The notes beneath the pieces were generated by a model that saw only the letters and a list, made by a program, of their open reading frames with translations, searched no databases and had not been told where the DNA came from. Source: Liolophura sinensis (lineage: Eukaryota; Mollusca; Polyplacophora; Chitonida; Chitonidae). Taken from it: DNA of 64,000 nucleotides. Shown here one piece after another: positions 35,010 through 47,100 of the stretch (positions are counted from its first letter, which is position 1; every line of letters starts with the position of its first letter). Location: contig NC_088300.1 of assembly GCF_032854445.1 (NCBI RefSeq), positions 72,142,984 to 72,206,983 of the forward strand, read 5' to 3'. Both the position numbers and the translations under genes were made by a program.

Positions 35010-35345
35010 CCTATAGATGAGTCAATGAGTGTTCAGGGTTTAACGTAGTACTTAATACTTTTTCAGTCATAAGACGACGAAGGAATCCTTACAGTGCATG
35101 TACGTGTAATGTGCCTCCATGTTGCAGGACGGATTTCCACCGCTCTTTTATCTAGTGCTCCCTCAATGAGACAACATACCGAAGGAAAGTAAGCGGCCCA
35201 CCCGAGCCATCATACCGACACGGGTTAACCAGTTGTTGCACTATCCCCTTAATGCTGAACGCCAGCGAGGAAGCTACACCTTCCTCTTTTAAGGTCTTAG
35301 GTGTAGCCCGGCCCAGGATTGACTGTGTATCTACCTTCCCCGAAG
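35010..35345 (-). mobile_element. Second dispersed family (copy 2)
   Basis: Begins TTCAGGGTTTAACGTAGTAC and CAGTCATAAGACGACGAAGG, then GGACGGATTTCCACCGCTCT, CCATCATACCGACACGGGTT and a distal GTAGCCCGGCCCAGGATTGA. Order matches the copies at 32215 and 39195, with a different central part. Confidence 0.6.
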
Positions 35346-35890
35346 AACTTGTAGATGAATAAATAAACTTATTAAATGGCTCCATAAAAATCAAAATTGC
35401 GACTATTGCTTCATGCCACTTTAAATCGACTAAAAGCTGAGCAAGACTAGTTTGCCTTTTAGAATGGCAGTTAGTATCAAAACAATGTCAGTGTCGAGAT
35501 GTATTGTATCATACAAAAGCAGATATACTGGCGTATCAGTTTACTAAACTCACTCCATTTTCTGAGTTTTCAGGCCATTAATTTTATGCTTGTTCAGGAA
35601 TTTGCAGTCACACGGGCAACGCGGATTGGTAAGATATAGTTTTGTGCTAGATTATATCACGTCTACCCCTGCTATACAGAGCTGTACCAAACACGACTAC
35701 TAACGACAGGGTGATACTTCAGCCTTGTGCCATGTATTGAGCCAAATTGTCCATCCTTTCAGTCGGTCTAGCTGCAGTGTAATCGCTTGTCTGAGTTTGT
35801 AAGTTGGAGACTCTCCATAGCGTAAGAAACACGTTTGACTTTCAATGGCTGCCCTTCTCGTTGTACTTCATGTTGATTATTACACGAAAG

Positions 35891-36361
35891 CTTAAAGGCA
35901 AAGAAAAACACTTTAATAACCATTAAAGCATTAAGCACTGTCCAGGAAAATAGTTTGATTTTTTTTTTTAAAGAATTTTTCTAACCGACTAAAATGCATG
36001 TAAAACACGGGATTCTGTGATTCTATGGTTGCCTGTGGGGATCGAGAAGATATCAGTGGCGTCCAAAAAATAGTTTTGGCTTGAAATAGTTCGTTTCAAG
36101 TCCCTTCTGTTGAATGCATTCATATAACCCTAAATGAAAATGCATTTTGAATGATGAAATATAGCAGTCTACATGTGTCAAGTTGCAAAAAGCTGAAGTG
36201 ACATATCTGGTCCCAATATGGTTAGAAAAGTCCACAGTGAAATCCCAAATTTTTAATACAACTTACTACGTCGAAAAATGTTCTAAAAAAAGTAAATCAC
36301 ACTATTTTCCTTGACAATATTTAATTGTACTTCGTGCTAGTGTGTTCTTTGCCGTTAAGAG
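35891..36361. mobile_element. Inverted-repeat element, family 1 (copy B)
   Basis: About 471 bp. Left end CTTAAAGGCAAAGAAAAACA and CACTGTCCAGGAAAATAG; right end CTATTTTCCTTGACAATATT ... GTTCTTTGCCGTTAAGAG, the inverted counterpart. The internal sequence (GAATGCATTCATA, GCATTTTGAATGATGAAATA, AGCAGTCTACATGTGTCAAG) is shared with copy C. Confidence 0.8.
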
Positions 36362-37009
36362 CACCCTCTCAGATTTGGTGAAGATAAGTTTGCAGGTATG
36401 ATATTTTTCATTGTACCTTCCTGTTTCTATACCACTATCGTCATCTAATCGAGTGGAGTCGAAGAGGAACATTGGCTGAAATTTGGTGAATGAATGAATA
36501 ATGTGTAAGGCTTTAACGCCATTGTGGCAGCATTGCAGCCATATCTTGACTGAGTGTTATTCCGTTCATAGTGGCAAGAATTGTGGTCGATACATCCGAT
36601 CTTCATTACTCTTATCAACCACATATACAGCAAGTGCTCAAATCAGTGTAAAATGTTTATGTCAACGGAAAACATCTCCTTCACACCATGTTAACGAAAA
36701 TACAGATGTTTTAGATCAAGATCAAAAATGTTATAAATTATCGTATGAGACCCAGGGATTATTACTAAGGGGTGTAACCAGTATGACCTGGCTATGGGTC
36801 AATATTCACTATTTTGTCGTCAAAATATAAAGCAAAATACTTCGAAGGGTCTATAATTTGAAGGAACTGTCTGCATGTTTAGCTCCGTTTTAAAGACAAG
36901 TATGTGGTTGGCACAAGAATTTAAATTTTTTTTATCAACTGAAAATGTCGGCCATTTTGGAAAATGATCGCCATTTTGAAAACTGTGGTGGTAAACAGGA
37001 TGGGGTACC

Positions 37010-37473
37010 CATAAAGGAAAAGTCCACTGAAGTATATATCAGATGAAAGACCATAAAATGGTCTAGGAAAATAGTTAATTGTTCGTTGTTTTTTTAAATT
37101 TTTCTAACCGAGTGAACTTGGATCAGATTCTACGGTGATCTGTTGTGACCCAGAAAGTATCAGTTACGTCATATCTACACTTTTTGTCAGAAATAATTCG
37201 TTTCAAGGTCAAATAGGCGAATGCATTCATAGATCTATGTGAACATGCATTTTGAATGATGAAATGTAGCAGTTTAATGTGTGTTAAGTAGCAAAAACCT
37301 TATGACGTCCCATCGTGGTCAGAAAAGGCCACCATACAATAAAAAATTCAAATAGTAGGTTAAACACAGGTCCCTATTGTAAAAAAAAATGAATGCAGTT
37401 GTTTTCCTGGACAGTTTTTAATGGTCTTCATCTGCTACATATTTGATTTTAGTGTTTCCTTTGCCTTTAAAGA
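37010..37473. mobile_element. Inverted-repeat element, family 1 (copy C)
   Basis: About 464 bp. Left end ATAAAGGAAAAGTCCACTGA ... GGTCTAGGAAAATAG; right end TGTTTTCCTGGACAGTTTTT, AATGGTCTTCATCTGC and CCTTTGCCTTTAAAG. Internal GAATGCATTCATAGATCTAT and GCATTTTGAATGATGAAATG match copy B in the same orientation. No transposase; presumably mobilised in trans. Confidence 0.8.
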
Positions 37474-37829
37474 ACATACCATATTTTGCGCTTGTATATC
37501 ACCAAGTAATTCATTGTCCTAAATAAGAACATAATTTGCTAAACTATTGGTGATAATTAGACAATGGGATTGGTTTCTTTTACATCATATTACTTTCCGA
37601 AGGACCAAACAAGTTAATAAATATTAACGAAAACTATATGCCTCAATACATTTCCCAGAATGAATGACACATCTCCAGTATGGTCCACAGCATCACAACC
37701 CTTAGTTAAATACACCTAATTAGCGTGCCTCAAACAGCCTAATATCAGCAGTCTGCATTTCTGGTTATTATTAGCGGTAGTTCTCAAAATATTATCCGAT
37801 GTTGTTCATTTCCCCATACCTTCCAAACT

Positions 37830-37900
37830 TATTTCATCGTCATATGACTGAAAAATTGTTAAATACGACGTTAAACCCCAAGCACTCACTCACTCCAGAC
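37830..37900 (+). mobile_element. Second-family tail fragment
   Basis: TCGTCATATGACTGAAAAAT, ACGACGTTAAACCCC and a CACTCACTCACTC end. This is the opposite-orientation tail of the family at 32215, 35010 and 39195. Confidence 0.65.
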
Positions 37901-38237
37901 TTACTTTTCCCTTCGTCATCTCCTTGCTGCTGCCACATGCGAATTAAGTGCCGAATGTGCCCCACCACCACAACACCCACCCCCTCCCCCACCACAGGGC
38001 CTTAATGGGCAACAGTGACCGTGGGACCTCGAAATCGTGGGCACCCCTGCTGCTATTGTTAGGCCTACCTGTGCTCTAGACTACCTGTGTGCCAAATGTA
38101 TTTATTCCACTCGCTAACATAATGTTCAAATTTGGCCTTAAGCCATGGGATTATTTACGGCAACGTCTGCATGATCCATTGAGTCGTATTTCTAAATCAG
38201 CCAACATGCAGTGAGCGTTATAATTCCTACTCGAAAT

Positions 38238-38490
38238 TCATTTATTCATTTATTTATTTCATTGGTGTTTTACGCCGTACTCAAGAATATTTCACTTATA
38301 CGACGGTGGCCAGCATTATGGTTCGTGGGAAACCCACGACCATCCGCAGGTTGTTGCAAGACCTTTCCACGCAGGGCCGAAAGGGAAGCCACCATGAGCT
38401 GGACTTGGACGCACAGTGACCGCATTAGCGAGATGCTCCTGGGTCATGACGCTGCGCTAGCGCGCTAAACAACTGAGCCACGGAGGCCCC
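38238..38490 (-). mobile_element. Full-length tRNA-derived SINE
   Basis: Reverse copy: TTTATTTCATTGGTGTTTTA tail, ATTTCACTTATACGACGGTG, CCATCCGCAGGTTGTTGCAA, CCACCATGAGCTGGACTTGG and a head ending AACTGAGCCACGGAGGCCCC. Head and tail are both present. Confidence 0.9.
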
Positions 38491-39194
38491 TACTCTAAAT
38501 TTAGGAATAAGGCGTAGTATCAAGCAATCATTCATCCATCAGTATAGGCTTATACTTGTTAAATATATACATTTCATGACTGAAAGATAATAATTTGAGA
38601 CAGTATCTGACATATTTCAATATGCATGCAAGATGTTGCCTATGTCAATAACATCTGTATTCTCCTAAAGCCGTGATATCATATAGAGGAACTTTTAAAC
38701 AACAATGTAAATATTGCGTGCTTAGCTTTGTACATAGATTTATTCTCACAGCTTCACTCTGGGAAAGCTGTGTATAGAAGCTACGCATGTTATCATTGCC
38801 GTGCATGCTTCCATGTTTCACTGTAACATGATCTACGTTTACCGGCGGTACCGCCCTTTCTCCAGACAACAATTTCTGGATTTTTGTAGACACTGACAAT
38901 TGAACTCTGTTTTTGGCAGTTAATGCAAAACGTATATTTATCAGCGGCGAGACTGCACGTAGACCAACTGCGTATGGTGCATAAGAGGAAGTATTATCAG
39001 CAAATAGCAAAATAGACTGTTGATGTTCTGAGAACATGCAGCATCACTATCCGAAGTGGTCACATGGTTAACCGATGACATTGAACATTTCCTCCCACTT
39101 TCACTCTTTGCTTGGGGCCTAGCTTGGTACCGTCGGCATGTGGTCGTTTGCTCAATATACCGTTCGTTAAAGACATGCATTTACTTGTCTTGCA

Positions 39195-39505
39195 TGTATG
39201 CATGCTTGGGGTTTTACGTTTTCAGTCATATATCGACGAGGAATCATTAGATGTGTGTACATATACTCTGCGTTTTTGTAGCAGGGCGAGTGCATGCCGC
39301 CAAAGTGCTTACGGCACATCTCATGGCAAAAACACCCGACATGACACCCCACAAAGTCACATTATACTGACACCGGGTCGACCAGTCCTGTTACCTTGCT
39401 CTAAGCTCTCGGTGCTGAGCACCAAACGAGGGTGCAACAAGTATCGACTTTTTTTTACAGTCTTGGATATGACCTGGCACGGGTTTGATCTCAATCTCTC
39501 AACTA
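39195..39505 (-). mobile_element. Second dispersed family (copy 3)
   Basis: TGCATGCTTGGGGTTTTACG, CAGTCATATATCGACGAGGA, GCAGGGCGAGTGCATGCCGC, ACATTATACTGACACCGGGT and TGACCTGGCACGGGTTTGAT. Nearly collinear with 32215-32530. Confidence 0.65.
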
Positions 39506-40980
39506 TAGGCGACCGACGCGGTTCTCTTGCACCAATACGGTGGGCATATAAATATGTTCTTGTCATAAGTCGGTGGTTTAATCTAAGCACTCCAATTTAC
39601 TCCACCCATAAAACTGTAGTTAAAAATGGCGGGGCCTAGAGAATAACCTTGCTGCACTCCAAGAGGACATTCAAACACATGCAGGCTGTAAAACTCTGCT
39701 ATAGGCAGGTGTTTGACACAAGATCAAACTAAAATATACATGTACTTAGGCCTATATGCCCTTTAGTGGATATGACATAAGTTTTTCTGATCGTTCAAAC
39801 TGCTTGGAAACTATATAATTTTTTCGTTTGTCCATTCACCATGCATGTCAGACGCTTTCTTGAAATGGATAACTGCAATATGGAGATTGCCTGTATATGT
39901 TTACAGAAATGTTTTAGAACACAGGGAATACATGCAATGTATGTTTAACAGGAGGCAGCCATGCTGGTGTAAAAACCCGTTTGCGAGTCTGATTGCCTTG
40001 TCCATAAGATGTTAACACATGAGCAACAAATTCAGCATATAAACTCGACAATTTTCTGCTCACACAACTCTCAAAAAAGACAATCGGTTAAATTCAACAG
40101 AAAATCCGTTAACTGACTGTATTCTTTTGTTCCAGTATATTGTTTTGTCAAAAATTTGGTTAAATATGGCAAACCTATTCTGTTAAATTAAATTCAACTT
40201 AAAGATTGTTAGGCTAACAGGACATTATATTGAATATGACATATTGTTATGTTATAATAACAGGATATACCTTCTAGTACTCTTACAACAGTCTCTGTGT
40301 TAAAATTAACAGATAATTATAATTAATTTCCACCCTCTAACATTTGTTAGATACTGTGTAAAATGCGATGACGATGACACGGATAGGCCTATAGAATACT
40401 GGGGCTCTCCAACATGGTTCAGTGTATGGATTTTCTTTAGACCATTTTCAAGAATTATCTAAAATGTATACTGAGGCATTTATAGGCCTACACACGAGTC
40501 GATGCGTTTGAAGTAATGGGGACACACAAGTGAAATGTCATCAATATACAATCATGCAGTCCTACCTTCCAGCTAGTCAGGCTGAGGCAGTGTAGCGGTA
40601 TAACCACGTAACTTATTTCATCAGATGCTTTCTACTATTATATTCCTATGGTAGCTTGTTGAGATTGGGAGCATTGTTCGTTTTACATCTCATGAGTTCT
40701 CATCATATTTACTCAATAGCCAGTTGGCGAACATGCCGTGTCGCTACCATTTCTGGATTGGATTTTTAGGAGGTTGTAGTTTAAACTAATTACACGTCTT
40801 TGCCTCAGTCAGATGTACAGAAAAAAAATGTTCTAGTATTTGTATTTATTGATTTAAATTAATAAATGGATGTGTTCTTAAGACCAAAATGATGTGAACT
40901 TTGACGTTATCAGCGCCATCTGTCGAATGATCCACCACTTCCCATTGAACTGTAGGTACGCACTTTTAAATATATTTCAA
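39506..40980. other. Intergenic, no gene seen
   Basis: AT-rich DNA upstream of SMIM8. No exon, RNA gene or known repeat recognised. The last few hundred bases presumably contain the SMIM8 promoter, but no TATA box is clear. Confidence 0.4.
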
Positions 40981-40981
40981 G

Positions 40982-41023
40982 ATGTCAGCCTCCACAAGCC
41001 AAAACGTTGTGTGTGGTAGTTAA
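40982..41023 (+). CDS. Possible 13-codon upstream ORF of SMIM8
   Basis: ATGTCAGCCTCC... ends in TAA 28 bp before the SMIM8 start. It matters only if transcription begins upstream of 40982, which the sequence cannot tell. No similarity to a known peptide. Confidence 0.2.
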   Translation: MSASTSQNVVCGS

Positions 41024-41051
41024 CTTGATTTTCTTTGATCTGTCCGAAAAT

Positions 41052-41999
41052 ATGGCGGAACAACAAGAGGGAACAACGAACAAAAAAGCCCCTAACACTT
41101 ACCGGGAACCAGGGTTGCGAAACATGCAAACAACGTCGTTGTTCCGTGCTGTCAATTTCGAACTCTTCGCTAAACCGGTATGGCACAGGTTCTCCATCAT
41201 CTATGACAACTGAACTCACTCATTTGACTGCCCAAGTCCATTTTTATTCAGAACTCGAAGCACAACCATGTCAGTCAAAAAGTGCCGTTCATTTGAGCAG
41301 TCAGTCATTGCTGAACATTGTTCAACATGTTTTATTCTAGGTACATGTATGCAGGTTACGTTGTGCTTTCTGCGAAATACTGTGTTTTCAATTTTGAATG
41401 GAACAATGTTGACAGGACTTAACTCTTTAAATCTTTTTTTCTAATCGGTGACAGTGCCATTTATGATCAGCTGTTCAAGAATAATTCATTTACATGACGA
41501 TGAAGAGGCTTAAGTGCTTGAGTATCAAATATGATGTTCAATGTGTAGCCCCCCCCCCCAAAAAAAAACACCCTATCACAGTTTTACATTTGTACATACC
41601 CTTTATCTTGCAAAATTTTGCATACAAACATGTGTATCACATACTAATTTGTATGTTGAATTAAGTCTGCCTCTTTAGTAAATGTCCTGATGTTCATTGG
41701 TGGGTAGACCAGCGAAGGTAGATGTCAGATGTTGAACCAAGAAAAGGAAGGCAGTTATTTAGCAACCTGAATTAACATGTCAGTTAGAGTGGCTTTCTGA
41801 AATGACAGTGTAGCTTATACATTTTTGCGTTGTATTTCAGAACAAGTTCACCATGATCCTAGGTGCAGCCGCCTTTTCTGGCTGTCTGGGCTACATCTTG
41901 TACATGAACATGACTGATGATAAAAAGTCCAACTCTTACCCAGCTGTCAATCCAGATGGGTCACTCACTACACGCGTGCGGACGTCACGGTGGGACTAA
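41052..41999 (+). CDS. SMIM8: Small integral membrane protein 8, two exons, 94 aa
   Basis: Exon 1 41052-41177 and exon 2 41841-41999, phase 0, with donor GTATGG and acceptor TGTATTTCAG. Exon 1 contains EPGLRNMQTTSLFRAVNFEL, the conserved SMIM8 block (vertebrate form SPGLRGVRTTTLFRAVNPEL). Exon 2 gives one hydrophobic segment, about residues 45-63 (FTMILGAAAFSGCLGYILY), and a conserved end RTSRWD. Length fits the family (about 97 aa). Molecular function is unknown; a single-pass membrane protein is expected. The ATG at 41052 is in AAATATGGCGG. An AATAAA at 42409 is a plausible polyadenylation signal. Confidence 0.93.
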
Positions 42000-42408
42000 C
42001 CACACGGTTGCCAAAAACATTTATCATGGTGCCAGATAGTCACTGGATACCACATGAGTACCACATGAGTATAGTAGATCTGGATGCCAGGCCAGCCACA
42101 CTTCCTACACATAGGAAAAATAGGCCTCTGCTTCACCACAATCCTATTGAATTGTCAGATGTTCCTTAATATGTGTTGTCCACTCAAAATTTACAGGTTG
42201 TGACATTTTGCAAGATGAAAAGAATGTTGGAAGAGTAATATGAAGATAATATTGTGTTTTTAGAATTATAAATAACAGGTTGCAGATGATTGTTGTTTTG
42301 TTTCTTGAGAATAATTTGTTCTGTGAGTAATTTTACTGCTTGAAGTATACTAAAGGAAGTGAGAATTCCCATTTTTCTCTGTGTGTTTGTTTTAGTGTAG
42401 AAAATGTG

Positions 42409-42414
42409 AAATAA
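42409..42414 (+). terminator. Putative SMIM8 polyadenylation signal
   Basis: AATAAA about 410 bp downstream of the SMIM8 stop, followed by TG-rich sequence. The cleavage site is not determined. Confidence 0.4.
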
Positions 42415-42749
42415 AATCAATTGTATATTTATGACAAGAAGAAAAGGAAGGACAAAACAAAGACTTTGTTTTCATTTGCACTGTATAATAGTTTCGTCTA
42501 ATGATATAACAAACATTTGTCATATTAAAGGCTGTACATAATCACAAAACCATACATTAGATTAGTGGTTGATCAAACAAGTTTTCAGTTTATGCATACA
42601 TGGGGAGACAACTCATGTCAGGAAAGGCTTTCATAATATATACTCACCAGTCAGTCATGAACATGTGATGCGCTGTGTTGAGAGGGCTGCAGATTTTGAA
42701 TAGTATGAAATAGGCCATAGTTGGTTTAAGCCTGAGATTTATTCATTTG

Positions 42750-43017
42750 TATATTTTATTTGATTGGTGTATTGAGCTGTACTCCAGAATATTTCACTTA
42801 TATGACGGGGGTCAGCAGTGTGGTGGGAAGAATCCGGGCAAAGACCAGTAGAAACCCATAGCTATCCAAAGGTTACTGGTAGATCTTCCCAAGTATAGCT
42901 TGAGAGGAAGCCAGCATGAGCTGAACTCGAACTCACAGCAACCACATTGGTGAGAGTCTCTTGGGTCATTGCGCTGCACTGGTGTGGTAACCACCTCGGT
43001 CACGAAGGCCCGGGGCC
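42750..43017 (-). mobile_element. tRNA-derived SINE, near full length
   Basis: TTTTATTTGATTGGTGTATT, AGAATATTTCACTTATATGA, AAGCCAGCATGAGCTGAACT, TCACAGCAACCACATTGGTG and GGTCACGAAGGCCC form an ordered, diverged reverse copy. Confidence 0.85.
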
Positions 43018-44100
43018 ATGGCATCACTTGAAAACTGGTCAAAAAAAGTGCCAGTGTCACAGTTAATATTAATCATGGTCTTTCTAATTCAGATCGGTTC
43101 GATGATGATTATTATTTTTTTGTAAATATGTATATCTTCCATCGAAAATTTTGCCATGATTTTGCTTAAATATTGCCAAATATGAATATTCATATGGTCG
43201 AAAATTTATCATTAGGCCGGTTTGTTTGTTAGAGGTCCTCACAGGCTCATTAATACATTATTGTCTTATGTGATCAGCCCCTGCGTCAAATCTGGCTCTT
43301 GTTGGTTTGGCTGGAACTCTCAGCATAAGGAGGTTTGTCTTGTACTTGGAGAACAGTGATGAGCCGAACTGTAGAAATGGCAGTTCATGAGTTCTGATAA
43401 CTTTATTATATACTGGTAACAAATTTAATTCATAAGGATGTAATGAGGCAATCTCACTTAAATGGCACAAATATTGCACTGTCAATAACTTTGCTCTTGT
43501 TCCTGTGAAAACAGCTACATTCACTGTATGACTGATTTTTTGATATATCACTATTTCATTGTTGTATATTATTTTTCTGGACCATAAATGTGTCTGAAAT
43601 AAACACAGTCTATGAATCTATCTATTATTACCAGCATTGAAATAAGTAGAAATGTTGTTTTATCCCATGCTCAAGAATTAGTATGGGATTAAGATCACAG
43701 ATGTGAGAAATAGATCAGTGTGTTCTGCATATGCAGAAGCCTAACATCAAAGCAAGAAATTAACGTGTTCTCCTGTTTAGAACAACACCAGTTACGAGTA
43801 ATGAAGGCCAACTTGGGACATTGCTTGGATAAGTTTGAAATGGCCGGCTTACAAGTGGTTCACTCTCATCAAACATCGCAAAAGGCTACAAGAAAAGAAT
43901 TTACATGCTACATGGACTAGATCATCAGGACAGCAGCAGAAACAATTGCATGTATCCACAATCCAATATGTGCATTGATAGATATGGGCCAGCTTATACA
44001 CGCAGTGGGAATAACAAGCACGATTTTGGTTAGATCATCCAAGTCTACAACTCTCTATGGTTAGATGTGCGCCCGCTGTGGGGCTTTACACTTCGGATGT
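43018..44100. other. Intergenic between SMIM8 and ACADSB, no gene seen
   Basis: A 97-codon minus-strand frame (43551-43258) and a following AAATAAACACAG were examined; neither resembles a known protein or a definite retroelement end. The last part should hold the ACADSB promoter, without a visible TATA box. Confidence 0.35.
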
Positions 44101-44138
44101 AGGTTAGCCTGTTTTTCTTGGCTGTGACAGAAGAAGAC

Positions 44139-47100
44139 ATGGCGACCAAGCATCTGCTGCACCGGGTAAGTAGCTGTATGTCGAGTGTTTTGTATACTTT
44201 ACAAGATGTATCTGCTTTTGGTCTATGTCTTGATCTCTTTGTCACATGTACATGGATAGCTGTACGCTTGGTTTGCAAACTGATCATGGCTGGGAAAGGG
44301 AGGGAACAGAAAACAAGCAAATAGTACAACAACAACGCAGAAGAGAAGAACAGTCAGGACAGTATCAAACACTTTGAGTGTGAGTGCTGTACACATCTAC
44401 AAAACGCACATGGAAAGTTACTTTTCCACACACGGTTAATGTCGTGGAAGTGATGAGTTTAGTTGATTACTTAGTCTGCAACCAATCAATTAGCTCTGTA
44501 GGGCTGTGATTACGTTAGCCCTGGATAGCCTCTTAGGGCCTCGCATAGTCATAGCTGGGTCCCCTGTAACCCTGTAGGATGAATTTAGTTCGGAAGACAG
44601 TCGATTACTTAATGTACCTTGCCCATCCAGCCACTCCTTTACAATGCATTACTTAATGTAACTTGCCCATCCATCCACTCCTTTACAATGCATAGGATCC
44701 TAGGGCACCTGACTGTTAAAATCCGGAGATGTTGATCATCCCAAAGGTAAATGTCCATCCATATTTATTAAAGTCCCCCTCTCTGCTGACTTTTCATTTA
44801 TGAAATGGCCACCATCTACGCGGCGCGCATGCGCAGCCAGTCAGCTGGATGCGAAAGGGCTGACCCTTACTGGCTTCATTTGTGAAGGTCAGGCATGTCA
44901 AAACGATGGCACATACTGTAGTTTTGTTCCCTGACATGCTATTTGTACCATCTAAAGTAAATGGGACTCAAGCCAGTCTGTGCATGATTGCATAACATAA
45001 AAACGATTTCATAACCAGCATAAGTGAAGAGAGGGATAGTTTCGTATCCAGCTGCCTGGCCACACATGCATGCCGTGTAGAAGGTGGCCATTTCATAAAT
45101 GAAAAGTCAGGAAAGAGGGGCACTAATAAAAATGGATGGATATTTACCTTTGGGACTATCAGCAATTTGGGATTTTAACAGTCAGGTGACCTAGGACCCT
45201 AGGCATTGTGAAGGAGCGGCTGGATGGGCGAGGTACATTAGTAATCGACTGTTTTCTGAAATTTTACAATTCATCTTATCGGGCTAAAGGGGACCCAGCC
45301 ATGACTACGGAAGGCCCTACATACGTTGCCATCCAGGGCTATGATTACTTATACGACCGTTATTATCATAGCTCTATCTCTTTCCATAAGCTTACCTTGA
45401 ACACCTTTGTACTTCCCGTGCTGGCCTCAATACAGTACTGCTGTCTGACAAATAATGAATCTGTCCACATTCATAGTCGTCTTGGCTATCAATTCCACTG
45501 CAAGTGCCTTATTGAAGAAATGTGTGAAGTGATGATATTGCAAGGTACAGTCAGCAATAGAATTTATGCAACATTTCCAAAAAATATGCGAGTATATCAT
45601 ACAATCACATCCAAAGTATATATCCCCACATCAGTAATAAATCAACATAAGCATGAAGCTGGTGGAAACTGGATAAATTCGAAATTCATATAAATTTGAG
45701 CTGGTGAACAACAAAAAGCATTTCCCTGCAAAACATGAGAACAATTATGTTAAAGCTGCTTGTAAAGATATATATAAAAAGATTTTCTTAGTGGGAAAAT
45801 TATCTGATCAGATCAGAAAGGGCGTGAATAAAATGACTGGTACTGGTATGTCCATGCAATTTTCCTTGTATGTATGTTTCTTGTTATGCCCAGGGCCTTC
45901 AGCTGGTGAAGAGTGGCCTGAGCAGACGATGTTTCAGTTCTGGAAAGGTTACAAGACAAAACCTGATATCTCCTGCAGCGACGCTGGGGACAGCAGATGG
46001 TCTTAAGCCTTCACCTCTGGATCTCTTATCCCCAGATGAACAAATGATGAAAGACACAGGTGAGAAAGTTTTCTACAACAGGGACATCAGAGGATGGGTA
46101 GAGTAGAAATAATACATGTGCCTTTGTGTTTTACACACGTAATTTCATGATTCTTCATTTGTTAGATTTTAGATGTTTTTAAAGTTGGGTGTAGGAACCC
46201 CAAAATGGTATTAATTGTGTATTTCTGTAACCCTGTTAATATTTTGCACTTTCTCCTGAACCTTTACAAGCTCTTACTTCCCGACAATAAGCAATCAATG
46301 ATGCTCCTGTAGCCATTTGAGCACTCTCATATTGATTGAAGACAACCCAGTATGGGGGGCATCCATGGCTCAGTTGGTTAGCGCGCTAGCACAGCGTAAT
46401 GACCCAGGAGTCTCTCACCAATGCAGTCGCTGTGAGTTCAAGTCCAGCTCATACTAGCTTCCTCTTTGGCCGTACGTGGGAAGGTCTGGCAGCAACCTGC
46501 AGATGGTCATGGGTTTCCCCTGGGCTCTGCTCGGTTTCCACCCACCATAATGCTGGCCGCCGTCGTATAAGTGAAATATTCTTGAGTACGGCGTAAAATA
46601 CCAATCAAATAAATCAATAAATCAAACCAGTGTGGTGTTTGTACATTACATGTGGGAAGTGTGTCAACAGCTTGCCAAAGGTGGGTGGTACCCAGGATGC
46701 TCCAGTTTCCTCCACCAGATACACTGACCATAAGTTAAAGGGAGAGGAAAGCTTAAAAACATGACACTATAGGCTGAAAAGAGCACATTTTTGTGTACGG
46801 TGGTACCTGCTGCATAATTTTGCGATTTTTCCTTGCCATACTAGTAAGGCCTGAAAACGGCAAAACCAGAATAAATCACTGAATCCATCGCGTCCTCCAT
46901 CTTTAACACCCTTTAATTTATGCTGGGGGTGTATTGCCTCTCAGCCAATGAGATTTGTTAAAACTGCCAGCTTGTTCGTGTAAACTCGGAACCTACGTCC
47001 AACATTCCGGTTTACCGATCAAGCAGAAAACGAACTGTACTGTTCACTACCTTCTGGGAAGAATAGTTCTACCGGAAATGTATGAAATGCACTTTGACGG

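Noticed and set aside
39112-39639. Plus-strand frame of 175 codons
   Set aside because: Runs across a copy of the second dispersed repeat family; similar blocks elsewhere are broken by stops.
43258-43620. Retroelement 3' end with AAATAAA
   Set aside because: The 97-codon minus-strand frame matches no reverse transcriptase or other known domain, and the tail is too simple to assign.
45208-45693. Plus-strand frame of 161 codons in ACADSB intron 1
   Set aside because: It begins inside the right arm of the foldback element and runs into AT-rich intron. No similarity to a known protein.
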